Assembly (NCBI GenBank): GCA_039720395.1
Contig: CM077833.1
Span: forward strand, 17,111,133 to 17,175,132
Length of the DNA stretch: 64,000 bases
DNA from: Liquidambar formosana
Taxonomy: Eukaryota > Streptophyta > Magnoliopsida > Saxifragales > Altingiaceae
Reading direction: 5' to 3'
How positions within the stretch are numbered: position 1 is the stretch's first letter; the number at the start of each line of letters is the position of its first letter. Position numbers and translations under genes: made by a program. This document shows positions 9,697 to 20,788 of this stretch, piece after piece. The notes beneath the pieces are model-generated. The model had not been told where the DNA came from and made no database searches. It was given only the letters and a program-made list of their open reading frames with translations.

Positions 9697-9716
9697 TTTG
9701 GCGCCGTCTGTAGGAA
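9697..9716 (+). other. Primer binding site of the first gypsy element
   Basis: TTTGGCGCCGTCTGTAGG lies one base after the LTR. TGGCGCCGTC.. is a PBS sequence typical of plant Tat/Athila-type gypsy elements. I do not assign the tRNA with confidence. Confidence 0.65.
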
Positions 9717-9728
9717 CCATCGCAATAG

Positions 9729-11201
9729 ATGGCATCACCACCTTTGACCACCCTAGGTCAGACCAGATCTAGAGCAACCTTCACTCGCAATGACACGGCA
9801 ACCGGAGGAAATAGCGGAACACGACTGGCTCTTCTGCATCAAACAACGGTGGCAACACTGCCACCTCCACTCGGTGGGGTTCCACCACAGTCCTCCCATC
9901 AACTCTCTCTGAAGATTTCGGCCATTCTACAGACTTTGGATGACCAACCAGGTTTACGGGCCGTTTATGATCTAGCAGTGGCAAATTACCCCAACTCCGC
10001 GGCGGTGGTCGAACTGCTGGCCACTATGCAAAATCAGATCCAGGCAGTTCAGCTCGAACATTTAGCGGTGGAACAGAATTATCGCCATCACATCCACCGT
10101 ACCGTTGCGCAAGGGAAAACACTAGAGTTGGAGGCAGCAAGTCACACTAACCTCCAAAACAACTCGCGCCGCGAGGATAGCTCGGCCAGATATAGGCATT
10201 CTTATCCTCATCACTTTGACCATGATGGAAGATACAGATCTCCAGTCATTGAAAGAAGGACGCCTGAACGCAGGCATTACGGAGCTAGGGACAACATCGT
10301 TCTACGACCTGACAGCCCAAGGGGTTCAGGACGGTCAGAGCATCGTCATGGAACTGATAATAGGAGTCGAGAGCGCAGGACTAAAAAAACTCTGCATCGG
10401 TTAAGGTCTGCAGATCGGGAATGGGAACACTATTTGATGAAGGGCCACTAAAAACGTTCCTGATCTCTGGTCAATAGTGAGTCCGGTATCTCAAAAAGGC
10501 TGCGCAATCACTATGAAGAACAGCAAGATCGAATTCAGAGTTCAGCTATAGTCCGCTCACCGTTCTCAAAGTGGATTCAACTTACTCTAATCCCTCGAGG
10601 TTATTCTGAAATCACCTTTACCCCTTACTCGCTTTTCATAGACCCTGTTCATCATTTAAATTACTATTTGCAATGTATGTCATTGTATATGGAGAATGAA
10701 GGTTTCCTGTGTAAGATTTTTCCTATGAGTCTGGGGGAAGTGGTTTTGAAATGGTGGGCCAAGATCCCAGACAAGTCAATCAATAGTTGGACCGAACTAA
10801 GTAAGCTATTTAAGAATCGTTTCATTACGAGCTACAAATTTGCGAAGACCATGCAGAATTTATATGAAGTGAGACAGAAGCATGACGAGGGCATTCGGGA
10901 ATACTCACAATGGTTTTGGGAAATTTACAATGAGATTGATGATGCTGTAGAAAAGAATGCCATGGATCTCTTTCGCCTCGGGCTGAAGAAACCATCCCCA
11001 TTGTTCAGTGAACTCACCTTAAATCCTCTAAAGCAGCTCTCCAAGTTACTTCATGTCATTGGGAAATACGCCGAACTCGACGACGTATATTACAAGTCTC
11101 ATGTGAAAAATAGCGAAGCTGAGGAAAAGAAAAAGGATCCTCGAACTCAGAGGAATCAATCCCGAAGTGATCGAACAAGGGGAACAAGCAACCCGAACTA
11201 A
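9729..11201 (+). pseudogene. gag pseudogene of the first gypsy element
   Basis: The first 240 residues (9729-10451) begin MASPPLTTLGQTRSRATF and are an Arg/His-rich disordered gag N-terminus. After a frame break, 10600-11201 holds the conserved retrotransposon gag core, with WWAKIPDKSINSW and FITSYKFAKTMQNLYEVRQ followed by a Lys-rich tail. A zinc-knuckle-like CSYHKDHGHKT-stop-NC follows at about 11320. Gag would form the particle around genomic RNA. The frame change near 10451-10660 and the stop in the knuckle make it non-functional. Confidence 0.8.
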
Positions 11202-11261
11202 GCCATTCTTATAGTTTTCACTTTACCAATCTATAAGTTGATAAAAGTAGTTGAAGATAGA

Positions 11262-13457
11262 GATTTCTTCGAAAAACTCAGGCCAATGGCGCTTGATCCC
11301 GAGAAGAGAAATAAAAAATTGTACTGCAGTTACCATAAAGACCACGGTCACAAGACTTAGAACTGCAGAACTCTGAAGTACAAGCTGGAAACTTGGGCGA
11401 AGGAAGGCAAGCTCAACGAATTCATAGATCGGGGGGAAAAAGCTGGTCAGTCCGAGCAAAAGAATCCTGACCCAAAAAATGCACAGATCATGCAACAAAA
11501 AGTATTGGGAACAATTGATATCATCACGGGTGGGTACGAGTCTACTGCCCTTTTAGCCAGCCAACTGCGGGTTCAGTACCGAAAAGCTTGTCAGGCCGTA
11601 GAAATTAACGATGTGACAAGTGAACCGACTTTGGTTCCATCAAACGAGGGCTCCAGTCGGAAAACTCTCTTCTTCAAGGAGGACGAGTTCAATTCGGATA
11701 TGCAGCACCCACATAACGATGCTCTAGTAGTTCACATACTGATAGCCAATTATGACGTCGGGAAGGTTTAAGTTGACAATGGGGCGTCAGTAAATGTTAT
11801 GTTTCAGAGGCTTTTCAAAAAACTTGGGCTAGAGGAATCTAGTCTCAAACCTTCTCATGTCAATTTAAGAGCCTTTAATGGCAACACGACCTTTCCCCTT
11901 GGTGAAATTACTTTGGTTGTACGAGCAGGCTCCGTGCAAATGATGGAAACTTTTATCGTGATTTGAGAGCGGTCAGCTTATAATGTCATATTGGGTCGGC
12001 CATGGATCCACGCGATTTGAGCAGTCCCCTCCTTATATCATCAATCAATTCGTTTCCTTTGCCCCGAGGGAATAATGGAAATCAAAGGAAGTCAAGCTGT
12101 AGCTCGGGAATGTTTCCTAACTGAATACATTGGACATTCAGCTCCAACTACTAAAAGCCTGAAATCTAAGATCCCCAGACTACCCAGTACCGAAAAGATT
12201 GATGTACCCAAGTGTGATCCCGAGCAGAAAAAGAAGGCAAAGAAAAACTCAGATCCGTTATAGCAACGAAAGGTGGGTCGGCTGGGGGTTGAAGAAACTT
12301 GTTCAGAACCAGCTGACCGCACAAGAGAGGAATTGAGGAAAATGATAATTGACCCGTCGAATCCGGAGAAATTCTTTTGGATCGGGTACACCCTTCCCGA
12401 AGAGGAAGCCGCTGAGCTTTTTCAATTCTTAAAGGCGAATGTCGATGTTTTTGCCTTGTCTCCCCACGAAATGCCTGGAATAAAGCCCGAGATCATTACA
12501 CACGAACTACAAGTCAATCCTGCTAGTAAACTGGTTATCCAAAAACAAAGAAGGTTAGCAGGCGAAAGAGCTCAGGCAGTATCTGAGGAAGTTAATAAGC
12601 TATTGAAAGCTGGATTTATCAGGGAAGTGAAATACCTGACCTGGATATCCAACCCGGTATGTGTCAAAAAGAAAACCGGAGACTGGAGAGTCTGCATTGA
12701 TTTTACCGACCTCAGAAAAGCATGCCCTAAGGATAGTTTTCCCCTACCAAAAATAGATCAACTGATAGACTTCATCTCGGGTTATGAAAGGATGAGCATC
12801 TTTGATGCATTCTCAGGGTATCATTAGATACCTATGGCAAAGTATGATCAGGACAAAACTGGTTTCATCACTCTAATAGGCACATACTGCTACAAAGTCA
12901 TGCCGTTCGGGCTAAAAAATACCAGGGCAACCTATCAGCGGTTAGTAAGCCGGATGTTCAATGGACTCATTGGCAAAAATCTAGAAGCCAACGTTGATGA
13001 TACCATAGTTAAAAGTAGCGCGAGCAAGGACCATCTGACAGACATAACTGAAGCTTTCTCACGACTCAGAGAGTTCGGCATGAAGCTAAATGCTAAAAAG
13101 AGTTCTTTTGGGGTTAGTTCAGGAAAATTCTTGGGTCATTTGGTCTCAAGAAGGGGAATAGAAACCAATCCCAGTAAAATCGATGCTATTAGAAATTTGA
13201 AAATGCCTACAAGGGTCAGGGATGTTCAGCAGCTCAATGGCATGGTGACAGCACTTAGTAGGTTCATCTCAAGATCTTCAGACAAATGCCACTCGTTCTT
13301 TCAAGTATTGAAAAAAGGACGACAATCGACCTAGAATACCGAATGTCAAGAAGCTTATTTCCAGCTTGTAGACCATCTCGAAAAACTTCCAGTTCTTATT
13401 CATCCTCATCTAGGGGAAACATTGTACCTATATTTGGCTGTCTCCGCTTATTCTCTT
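11262..13457 (+). pseudogene. Protease and reverse transcriptase pseudogene (pol, first part)
   Basis: Protease: VDNGASVNVMF at about 11773 with the later NVILGRPWIH motif. Reverse transcriptase: RKMIIDPSNPEKFFWIG, CVKKKTGDWRVCIDFTDLRK, FPLPKIDQLID, SIFDAFSGYH-stop-IPMA, YCYKVMPFGLKN and NVDDTIVKS, where YVDD is the normal catalytic box. It is broken by stops at about 11769, 11964, 12018, 12261 and 12826. Several of these fit a C-to-T change (GYHQIPMA to a TAG; IHAIRAVPS to a TGA). The beginning of RNase H (LYLAVSAYSL) is cut at 13457 by a solo LTR and resumes at 16611. Confidence 0.85.
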
Positions 13458-14090
13458 TGTAGACACCCCATTTTCATCCCCATGAGTTCATGATATCATT
13501 TGGTTAGGTTTAGAAGCATCTAGGAGTCCCTAAGACTTAAAGGATACTTTTGCTCTTTTAAGCCTTAGGAGAATAGGTCATCATTGCATGCATATTTTTG
13601 TCTCTTTATTGAGTCCCATCACTTGCATTTAGTTTCTAGGGTCATTTTAGATATGTGTGTCAAATTTGGTTCAATTCCAGATAGGTTTGGATAGCTAATT
13701 AGAATTTTTGCGACTTGAAGGGCAATTTCGTTTTTTACTTCGTATATTTTCCAATTGACTTCCAAATTTGTTTCGGAGTGTTCCATCGACCTTAGAATGA
13801 TGAAATGAGTCTAATTTAAGTGCCAATTTAATTTATTGATAGGTTTGGGATTGGTTCACCACATTACCCTATGGCTAATTGATCTTTTTTCGGGTAATCG
13901 CCTCATGAAAACCCAGCCACCTGACCGTGGTTGTGGATTTTTGGTTCAAGAATATTCTAGGCTTATTCTACATTGAATCCTTGAAATTTTGGCTTTTGAA
14001 TCACTCAAATCGGAGTTAAAATGAAGAATTTGTGTCCGTTTGAAGTTCGGAGTCTAAACCGAGCTAGAATTCCAAAATTTTGGGATTCCT

Positions 14091-14146
14091 CTCAGGTGAC
14101 CGGTTCACCCAACCGGTCCAACCGGTTCGTCCAACCGGTCACTTGA
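14091..14146. repeat. AACCGGTT palindromic module in solo LTR A
   Basis: CTCAGGTGAC...GTCACTTGAG encloses four copies of an ACCGGTT/AACCGGT core. It lies 200-250 bp upstream of the LTR TATA box. See the finding on the hypervariable module. Confidence 0.85.
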
Positions 14147-14343
14147 GAGCTCCGTCCTGAATTGTCTCTCTTTGCATTTTTGACGGAATAGGACTCTACC
14201 ACTCCGATTTTCAGCCTTCTAAAGGACTTCTAAGCCTATTGGGAGGTGGTTTTGAGTTGTTTAACATTCATGGGATTTAATCACAGCCCTAGATTGATTT
14301 TATGGTGAATTAATCTGAACCATTGGTTCATATGGTTGGTTGT

Positions 14344-14352
14344 TTATAAATA
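14344..14352 (+). promoter_or_regulatory. TATA box of solo LTR A
   Basis: TATAAATAG in the position expected at the U3/R boundary. Equivalent boxes occur in every related LTR of the window. Confidence 0.6.
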
Positions 14353-15894
14353 GAGGCTCATTCATCAGCATAAAGGACTTTTGGGTGACTTTTGACACTT
14401 CATATTCCTAAGAGAGAGAGGGACCACGAGTTTGCACACACTCATATCACTTGGAGGAGGCTTTCTACTGCAATTTTGAAGAGGAACTAGAAGGGAACCA
14501 AGCCAAAGAGAAGGAAGAACGCAACGAAAACCCTTGCTTTGTTGTAAGTCTCCTTTGCTTCCTTTTACGATTCCTTCTTCTTCTACTCCATTCTTTGCAT
14601 AACTATGGCTTAGAATTGAATTATGAATCATATATACTCTATATTTTAGAGTGTATATGATTCAAAGATGATGAGAATGCATGTTAGTGGATTAGGATTG
14701 TGAATTGTTTGCTGGTAGGATAGTTTCTCTCTTAAGGATAGAGGTACATTTTGCATAAAAAATCAATTGATGTGTTTAGGCATTTTCTCTTCATGGTTCA
14801 ATTATATGCATGATTTTAAGCATCTTTTGTATGGAACACTTGCTGTGTAAGCCTCATCTTCATAGGTGTATGGATGATTATTCTTTTCAAGGATAATTAT
14901 CGTCCTTAGAGGGTGAGGTTGTGCATGGGTGCTTTCTGGAGTGTGTTTAAGTGCGTTGTGAGTTTCTTTGCATTCTTAGGTATATATTTTACGTAGGATA
15001 TGTGAAGAAATCATTCATATGGAGTGATTTCTACGTAAAATTATCTCCGGATAGTTTTGCTTAAGAAAGCTCGCCGTAAGGATGATTATTTCACATTCTT
15101 ACATAAAATACTTACCTAAGGCATCATGTTAGATTTTCTTTTCATGTTTAGGATTGTCATATGATATTTTCATCATGGTAATGCCTATTTAGCATGTTTT
15201 TGATAGTTTTGTGCATGTTATGGTGTTTAGAGCATATAGGAGCATATAGGAGCATATTAGGGTATTGTCTTTCTTTTGATTTTTGTTATTTGCATGAGTA
15301 TTAGGTCATTATATGTATGTTTAGTATTCTGTCCAGATTTGATTTAGGTCTTCTAATGATGATTTGAGCATGAATATGGTTGATTTGAGCTTAATAATTG
15401 CCCTATAGAATAGATAGGGTGATTAATTGGTGTTTTCTCAATGTTTTGGGATAATTTGCATATGGTAAGTGGTTTATGGTAAGTTTGTTTTGATTTGTTC
15501 TCTTCTCCCTCTCTTGGGTTATTCTTTTTATTTTGGACTGTGATTCTTAAGTTTCCATGTTTTTCTAAAAATCCTTTTTGAATAAGAGTTCTATCCCTTT
15601 TAGAACTCTACTTTCATTAAAATTCTGTTTTAACTAGAGTTCTATCTCTTTTAGAATTCTACTTTTCTCAAACTTCTTTTTGGATAAGAGTTCTATTTCT
15701 TTTCAAATTCTATCTTTTCTCAACTTCATTTTTTGGAAACTCTTCTTCTTTTTAAAACTCTTCTTTTCTTTTAATGGAAACTTAGGGTTTATAGTTCATT
15801 GTAAAGGGAGTAACCCCTTCTCAATCGAACTACGTGGACTTTGATCCTTGCATCTTTGTATGCAAGGTACGTAGGCACTCATTTTCAAGTCTGC

Positions 15895-15917
15895 CCTAGG
15901 ATACTAAGTATCCTAGG
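15895..15917. repeat. 23-nt palindrome in LTR A
   Basis: CCTAGGATAC-N3-GTATCCTAGG forms a strong hairpin. It is kept in the inverted copy at about 51530-51552. Confidence 0.8.
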
Positions 15918-15949
15918 TTTTCTTTTTCTTTCTTTTTCTTTCTTTCTAC

Positions 15950-16110
15950 CCATTTGTCCATCACATATATGCTAGAGGAGTAGGATGGACCCATGCTTAT
16001 ACATTTATCCATCACATATTTGTTAGTGGATAGGATGGATTTGTTTGCTTACTCATTTATCCATCACATATTTGCTAGTGGATAGGATGGATTTGTTTGC
16101 TCATTCTCTC
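15950..16110 (+). repeat. 52-bp tandem repeats inside solo LTR A
   Basis: Three copies of a unit containing TTTATCCATCACATATTTG and GGATAGGATGGA, the last two nearly identical and 52 bp apart. The 51013-53782 copy lacks this array, which explains part of the 378-bp length difference. Confidence 0.75.
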
Positions 16111-16605
16111 TATCTCTTGCTTGCTTTCCATATCTCTCATACTTGTTCATGGATGTTTACATGCTTTATGGATGTTATTGCTTTATGAATGTTCATGGAT
16201 GAATGTGGATTATTTATGGATGATTCTTTGCATATGCATGGTGACTAATTAGGAAGTGATTGAAATAGCCCATATAAATTCAGAGACCCATTTTGGGGTG
16301 ATGTGGGTGCCTATAGGATGTTTCCTAGAACCTTCCCACATCGTAACTTAGTCTCCGAATCCTCTCTTGTTTTGATTAGACCTACTTTTCCTTGATCGGA
16401 GTCATGTGGTTTGTTTTCAAAGGTTTTCTTTAAAAAACTATTTTTATGGTTTTCCTCTTTTCCTAAAAATGAGGTGGCAACTCCTTGTTTGTTTTTGTAA
16501 ACCTTTTAAAAACCAAATTTTTATTAATTTAAATCTCTACAAGTCTTTTTAAAAGAAGGGTTCTCTTTCCTTCCTCTTTTCCTAGATCGAAACCCGTGGT
16601 TCACA

Positions 16606-17337
16606 CTCTTAGCGGCATCTTAATTGCTCAAAGAGGAATCGAACAGAAGCCGATCTACTAGATAAGCAAAACATTACTGGACGCCGAGACACGGTATCTA
16701 CCACTTGAAAAGTTACTTCTCGCCCTGGTAACGGCTTCACGCAAGTTACAACACTACTTCCAGTCCCATCCCATCATCGTACTTACAAACTATCCACTGA
16801 AAGATATTTTGAGAAGAGCTGATCTTTCAGGTCGAGTTTCAAAATAGGGGGTCGAGCTTAACGCTTATGACATTCATTTTCAACCCCGCACTGCAATCAA
16901 AGGGTAGATCTTGGCAGACTTCATTGCCGAGTTTACTGATCCAAATTCCAGTTCGAACATGACAACATTTAATTCCTCTCTGTCCGAACTGGGGGGAGAA
17001 AGGACCAAATGGGAGCGCAAAGTAGATGGCGCATCAAACGGAAAAGGTGCTGGACTGGGGATCGTGTTGATAGCACCAGACAAAGAAGTCATCGAGCAGG
17101 CAATTGGGCTTATGTTCCCGACCTCAAACAACGAAGTTGAGTACGAAGCTGTAATAGCTGGATTGGGAGTTGCCCGAGCTACAGGGGTTAAAGAGTTCAC
17201 GGTCTATAGCGATTCTCAGCTCGTAGTAAATTAGTTAAATAGAGAATACGAAGCAAATGATGATAGAATGAAGGCATACATGCTAAAATTTTGGGAACTT
17301 GCATTTGAGTTCGAAGATATTGAGTTCCATTTGACCT
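16606..17337 (+). pseudogene. RNase H plus second RNase H (pol, second part)
   Basis: Continuation of the polyprotein cut at 13457: LIAQRGIEQKPIYYISKTLL and LEKLLLALVTASRKLQHYF are the canonical RNase H. The second RNase H follows, with [30 protein letters not shown] and [13 protein letters not shown], the acidic D-E-D set of the extra RNase H found in Tat-type elements. The coding similarity stops near 17337 (FEDIEFHL) where LTR-like sequence begins, so integrase is lost. Confidence 0.85.
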
Positions 17338-17826
17338 TGAAATGATCTCCAAGTTTCCAATTGGAGTTCATATGGATGCATTTGAGGTATTTATGGGTTC
17401 AATTCGATGAATTGATGGTTCGGGATTAGAATGGCTCAATATGGCTCAGGTTGGTTAAGAGACCTATTTCGGGTTAGCTCGAATTGGCTCATGATTTTTC
17501 ACTCCATGACTGTTCATTTGACTTTGATTAGTCTTAATTTCATCCCCAAATGTGTTTAGGGAGGTTGAATTTCGAATTGGAAAGCATTCGGTGCGACCAT
17601 GTGTGCATACCTAAGCTAAGCGACGGTGGTGCATAGCGGTTAACCGTCTTTGTAGGACCCAACCATGTAGCCATGGCTAGGGTTTCTTGCCCTCAAGTGA
17701 CTCAAATCACATTCCCCTTCGAAACACGGTCGTTTTGGCTTTCATTTCGTCAAAATCGGAGTTGATTTGAGCCCTGAAACACATTTGGAAGCCGAAAGGG
17801 TCAAAAATGGGCTTGAGATGACATGG

Positions 17827-17907
17827 CCTCGGGTGACCACCCAGGCTTGGGCGGCTAGCCGCCTGGGCCCAGGAGGCTAGCCGCCCAGCCCCAGGTGGTC
17901 ACCTGAG
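17827..17907. repeat. GGCTAGCC palindromic module in LTR C
   Basis: Contains GGGCGGCTAGCCGCC and GGAGGCTAGCCGCCC, bordered by GGTGACC and GGTCACC. It is a strikingly GC-rich island 190-270 bp upstream of the TATA box. Confidence 0.85.
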
Positions 17908-18419
17908 CCAATTTCCTTTTTTGAGTGCTGAAGCGGATCCCTTCCTATTTCCTCAGATTTGTCCGCTTCCAGCTGCCATTTAACCCTATTTTCAGCCTTA
18001 TTTGACCTACTTGAGCCCCAAGGGAATCTCTAAGAACCCTTGGATCAATATCTAGGGTTTTAATCCCAACCATTGAGGGTTTTCCCTCAAACCCTATAAA
18101 TACCCCCTTATACTTCAGCAATGTGGGAGGCAATTTCTGAGGTGGGAGGCATGTGTGAGACTTGGAGGCTATGACAACCATCCTTAGGGTAGTTTAACCT
18201 AAATTTTAAGTGAGAAAGTGAGAGAAAGAGCTTAGAGGAGGGCTGGAGCTTTGCTTGAAGGCTTGAAGAAGAGCTTTTCAACTTGTCTACAAGATGAGGA
18301 GAGAAGTTCTACAGCAGCAACCATAGGTATACCCTTCCCCTTCCTTTTCTCTCTTTTAAAGTTAGGATTTTGCATAGAATAGCATGATTTCATGTCAAAG
18401 CATATGTTCTTATCATGTT

Positions 18420-18785
18420 TTCTTACTTCTATTAGCTAGTATGCATGTTTAGGATGATATTCATGGGCTGTTTAGTATGCTAGAATGTTATTCCATGTGA
18501 TTTACTGCATGTTTGGGATTTTAGGGTTTTCCTTAGTGCTGAAATTGGTTTTCTGCATGAAATAACTCTTTTGCATATTAAAGCTTGTGTTTTTATCATA
18601 TTTTGCTGTTTCTATTAGCTAGTATGCTTGTTTAGGATGATATTCATGTGCTGTTTAGTATGCTAGAATGTTATTCCATGTGATTTACTACATGTTTGGG
18701 ATTCTAGGGTTTTCCTTAGTGCTGAAATTGGTTTTCTGCATGAAATAACTCTTTTGCATATTAAAGCTTATGTTTTTATATATCA
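18420..18785 (+). repeat. 183-bp tandem duplication in LTR C
   Basis: Two nearly identical copies, marked by TTCTATTAGCTAGTATGC at 18427 and 18610 and by TTGCATATTAAAGCTT at 18571 and 18754. Only a handful of substitutions separate them, so the duplication is recent relative to the element. Confidence 0.9.
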
Positions 18786-18790
18786 TGTAT

Positions 18791-19634
18791 TTGGTATGTC
18801 AAAATAACTCACATGATTCCAAATATTTATTTATTTATTTTCTTAAATCCTTTATGAGCCCTTTCTAGTAATGGTTGAGCATGAAGTTATATCTTATGTG
18901 TGTAGGACTATCTCAAATTCCCAACAACACCAGGAGTTGAGGCTTAACCCTTAACTAATTACAAAAAATAAAAATAAATAAATAAATTTAAATGTAGCAC
19001 TTGTAGGCCACCATGTGCTCCACAAATAAAATCATCATCTCCAACCTCCCACGGGTCCAGCGAGTGGGTTCAATTTAGGGATCCTAATTTTGGGTCTTTC
19101 ATGAAATCTCATATTTATTCAATACTTTATGATTTCAACCCAAAACCTCTAAAACAAAATACCACTAACAAATGCTGTTATGGAAAAATCATATGGTTTG
19201 ACAGTCGGGTCAACACTGCAATATGGGTTTTCACATAAACCCATTATTTGGATTAATTTGACCAATATAAAAAACCAAAGAAATCTTTGTTCAAGAATTT
19301 TATAACATTTATAGGACAATGATTTTAGCCTTCTATTGTTCATGTAAGGCCTAAAGAAGCCTTTGGTAGTATACATGGTTTAACTGAAAGCTCCATCATG
19401 GAGACCCCACGTGAGATGCACTTTGGACATTGTCTCTTGTGCATTTAAGCACATGAATATCAAGTACACAATACTAGATTAATAATATAGGCAATCATGA
19501 TCACACAGGAAGAAGCTAAACAAAAACCCTACATAAAACTTCCTTGGCCAGAGGCCAAAAGTGAACAGTGGCTGCGGCGAGAATTTCCGGTTAAACCCGG
19601 AACTACTTTTTATGCAAGCGTTCTATTGATATAC
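18791..19634. other. Spacer of mixed repeat remnants
   Basis: No gene. Short A-rich runs and unassigned sequence; nothing with recognisable ends. Confidence 0.5.
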
Positions 19635-19661
19635 AAATCAATACTTTAATGAAAGCCATAC

Positions 19662-19696
<35 letters not shown>

Positions 19697-19706
19697 ATAC
19701 TTTAAT
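19635..19706 (+). mobile_element. Hyper-truncated LINE insertion (12 bp plus poly(A)) with 16-bp TSD
   Basis: AAATCAATACTTTAAT occurs at 19635-19650 and again at 19691-19706. Between them lie only GAAAGCCATACC and about 28-30 As. Direct repeats around a bare tail are the mark of target-primed reverse transcription that stopped almost at once. The 12 bases do not match the 3' end of the LINE at 191-6153, so another LINE or SINE was the template. Confidence 0.85.
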
Positions 19707-19730
19707 CATGGTTGTAGCCCTAGCATGGTG

Positions 19731-20212
19731 GCTCTGATACCACTTGTTAGAACAATATATTAGTCCATACTAGAAAACTAAAACACATGGAAATAATAAT
19801 AGTAAATAATATGCACGTACCTATGGAAGTCATTGAATCCAATTAACAAACCTCTGCAAAAAGACACACGGTTAGGAGGCCGGTCTTCCTCTACTTGCTC
19901 CTCTTTTCTTTATGCAGCCACCAATGGGACAGGCTACTAAGGTTTTCAACTTATGGAGTGTAGAGGGGACCTGCCCTATTTATAAAGAAACTTTATGGAG
20001 TCTTTCCTATTATGGACTCCTTGACTTACAAGGAATAGGCTCACACTTTATAATCCCACATCACGGACCAAGGTGCGCTAGAGCCCAAATACTTAATTGA
20101 TCACACACTATAATGGGCTATACCGTATATCATTGTAGGCTAGACATTCAACCCGTTTTTCGTAATCCAGAAAACCAATCAATGTAAAGCCCACATATAT
20201 GAAATTCTAACA
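19731..20212 (-). mobile_element. Ty1/copia remnant: LTR plus PBS
   Basis: GCTCTGATACCA (19731-19742) is the reverse complement of TGGTATCAGAGC, the initiator-Met tRNA primer site of plant copia elements. Next to it, 19745-20212 is bounded by TGTTAGAA and TTCTAACA, a 468-bp LTR. On the minus strand the order is LTR then PBS, so this is the 5' end of a minus-strand element whose interior was lost. No copia coding sequence is present. Confidence 0.8.
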
Positions 20213-20749
20213 TCTACATCATCTGATTATGTACTGAGTTGGGTCCACTGCTGGTCCCGTAGGGTAAACTTTTTTACACCGGGTAATTTGAGCTTCACAT
20301 TTTGATATAACTTTAATGACTCATTGTTTTTGTTCCACTTAGATACTATTTTATTATCTAATTATGAAAACCAAATAATTTTGGACCTCCTTTAATAGTC
20401 TTAAAAGAAATCTTCATGATGTTGGAACCAAAAAAACAAAAAAAAAAAAAAAAAAAAAATCTTCATAGATTGAAACAAGTGTTATTGGATCCCACTTTTT
20501 CTTTTCTGTTTTCATATATATCATAATGAGAATTTTTTTTTGGGACTGTTAAGAAGGGTCCGGCCAATAGCATTTTTCTGCCACCATTCCTCAGAATTGC
20601 ACCATTTATGGCTTTATAAGTCAAAAATTCTAAAGAAAACTGTACTTCAACAAAGATAAGAAAGAGCCAATACGAGTAAAGAGATAGGCCGGTTGCCCTT
20701 TTGAATAGTCTTTGGTCAACTATTTATTACTTTTATCAATCCTCAAAAT

Positions 20750-20788
<39 letters not shown>

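Larger units (their letters stand above)
13458..16605 (+). mobile_element. Solo LTR, subfamily A (3148 bp), inserted in RNase H
   Basis: Starts TGTAGACACCCCATTTT and ends GTGGTTCACA. The flanking 5-bp duplication is CTCTT (13453-13457 and 16606-16610). Removing it rejoins the host element's RNase H reading frame. There are no coding domains, PBS or second LTR, so this is a solo LTR left by recombination between two LTRs. It has a TATA box at 14344, CTCGGGGTGACC-type palindromic repeats at 14091-14146, tandem 52-bp repeats near 15950-16110 and an AAAATGAGGTGGCAACTCC box near the 3' end. The same family recurs inverted at 51013-53782. Confidence 0.93.
9045..17337 (+). mobile_element. Decayed Ty3/gypsy retrotransposon, interrupted and 3'-truncated
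   Basis: Reads LTR, PBS, gag, protease, RT, RNase H, second RNase H and then stops; integrase and 3' LTR are missing. Gag-pol is a single ancestral frame broken by stops and frameshifts. A 3148-bp solo LTR interrupts RNase H (13458-16605), and at about 17337 the coding sequence runs into an unrelated LTR fragment. The second RNase H domain places it in the Tat-type branch of Ty3/gypsy (family knowledge), related to but distinct from the element at 28450. Confidence 0.88.
17340..18790 (+). mobile_element. Truncated LTR of a third related family (LTR C)
   Basis: Non-coding sequence with the same architecture as the solo LTRs. A GC-rich palindromic module lies at 17827-17907 with the same CTCGGGTGACC...GGTCACCTGAG borders as LTR A. 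Next come a TATA box (18094), a GA-rich leader and a T-rich tail. Neither terminus (TGTAG... or ...ACA) nor a TSD could be recognised, so both ends are approximate and it is probably a truncated or rearranged copy. Confidence 0.55.

Noticed and set aside
19731..19742. tRNA gene fragment (GCTCTGATACCA)
   Set aside because: Only the 12-base primer-site complement is present, next to an LTR; no tRNA cloverleaf.
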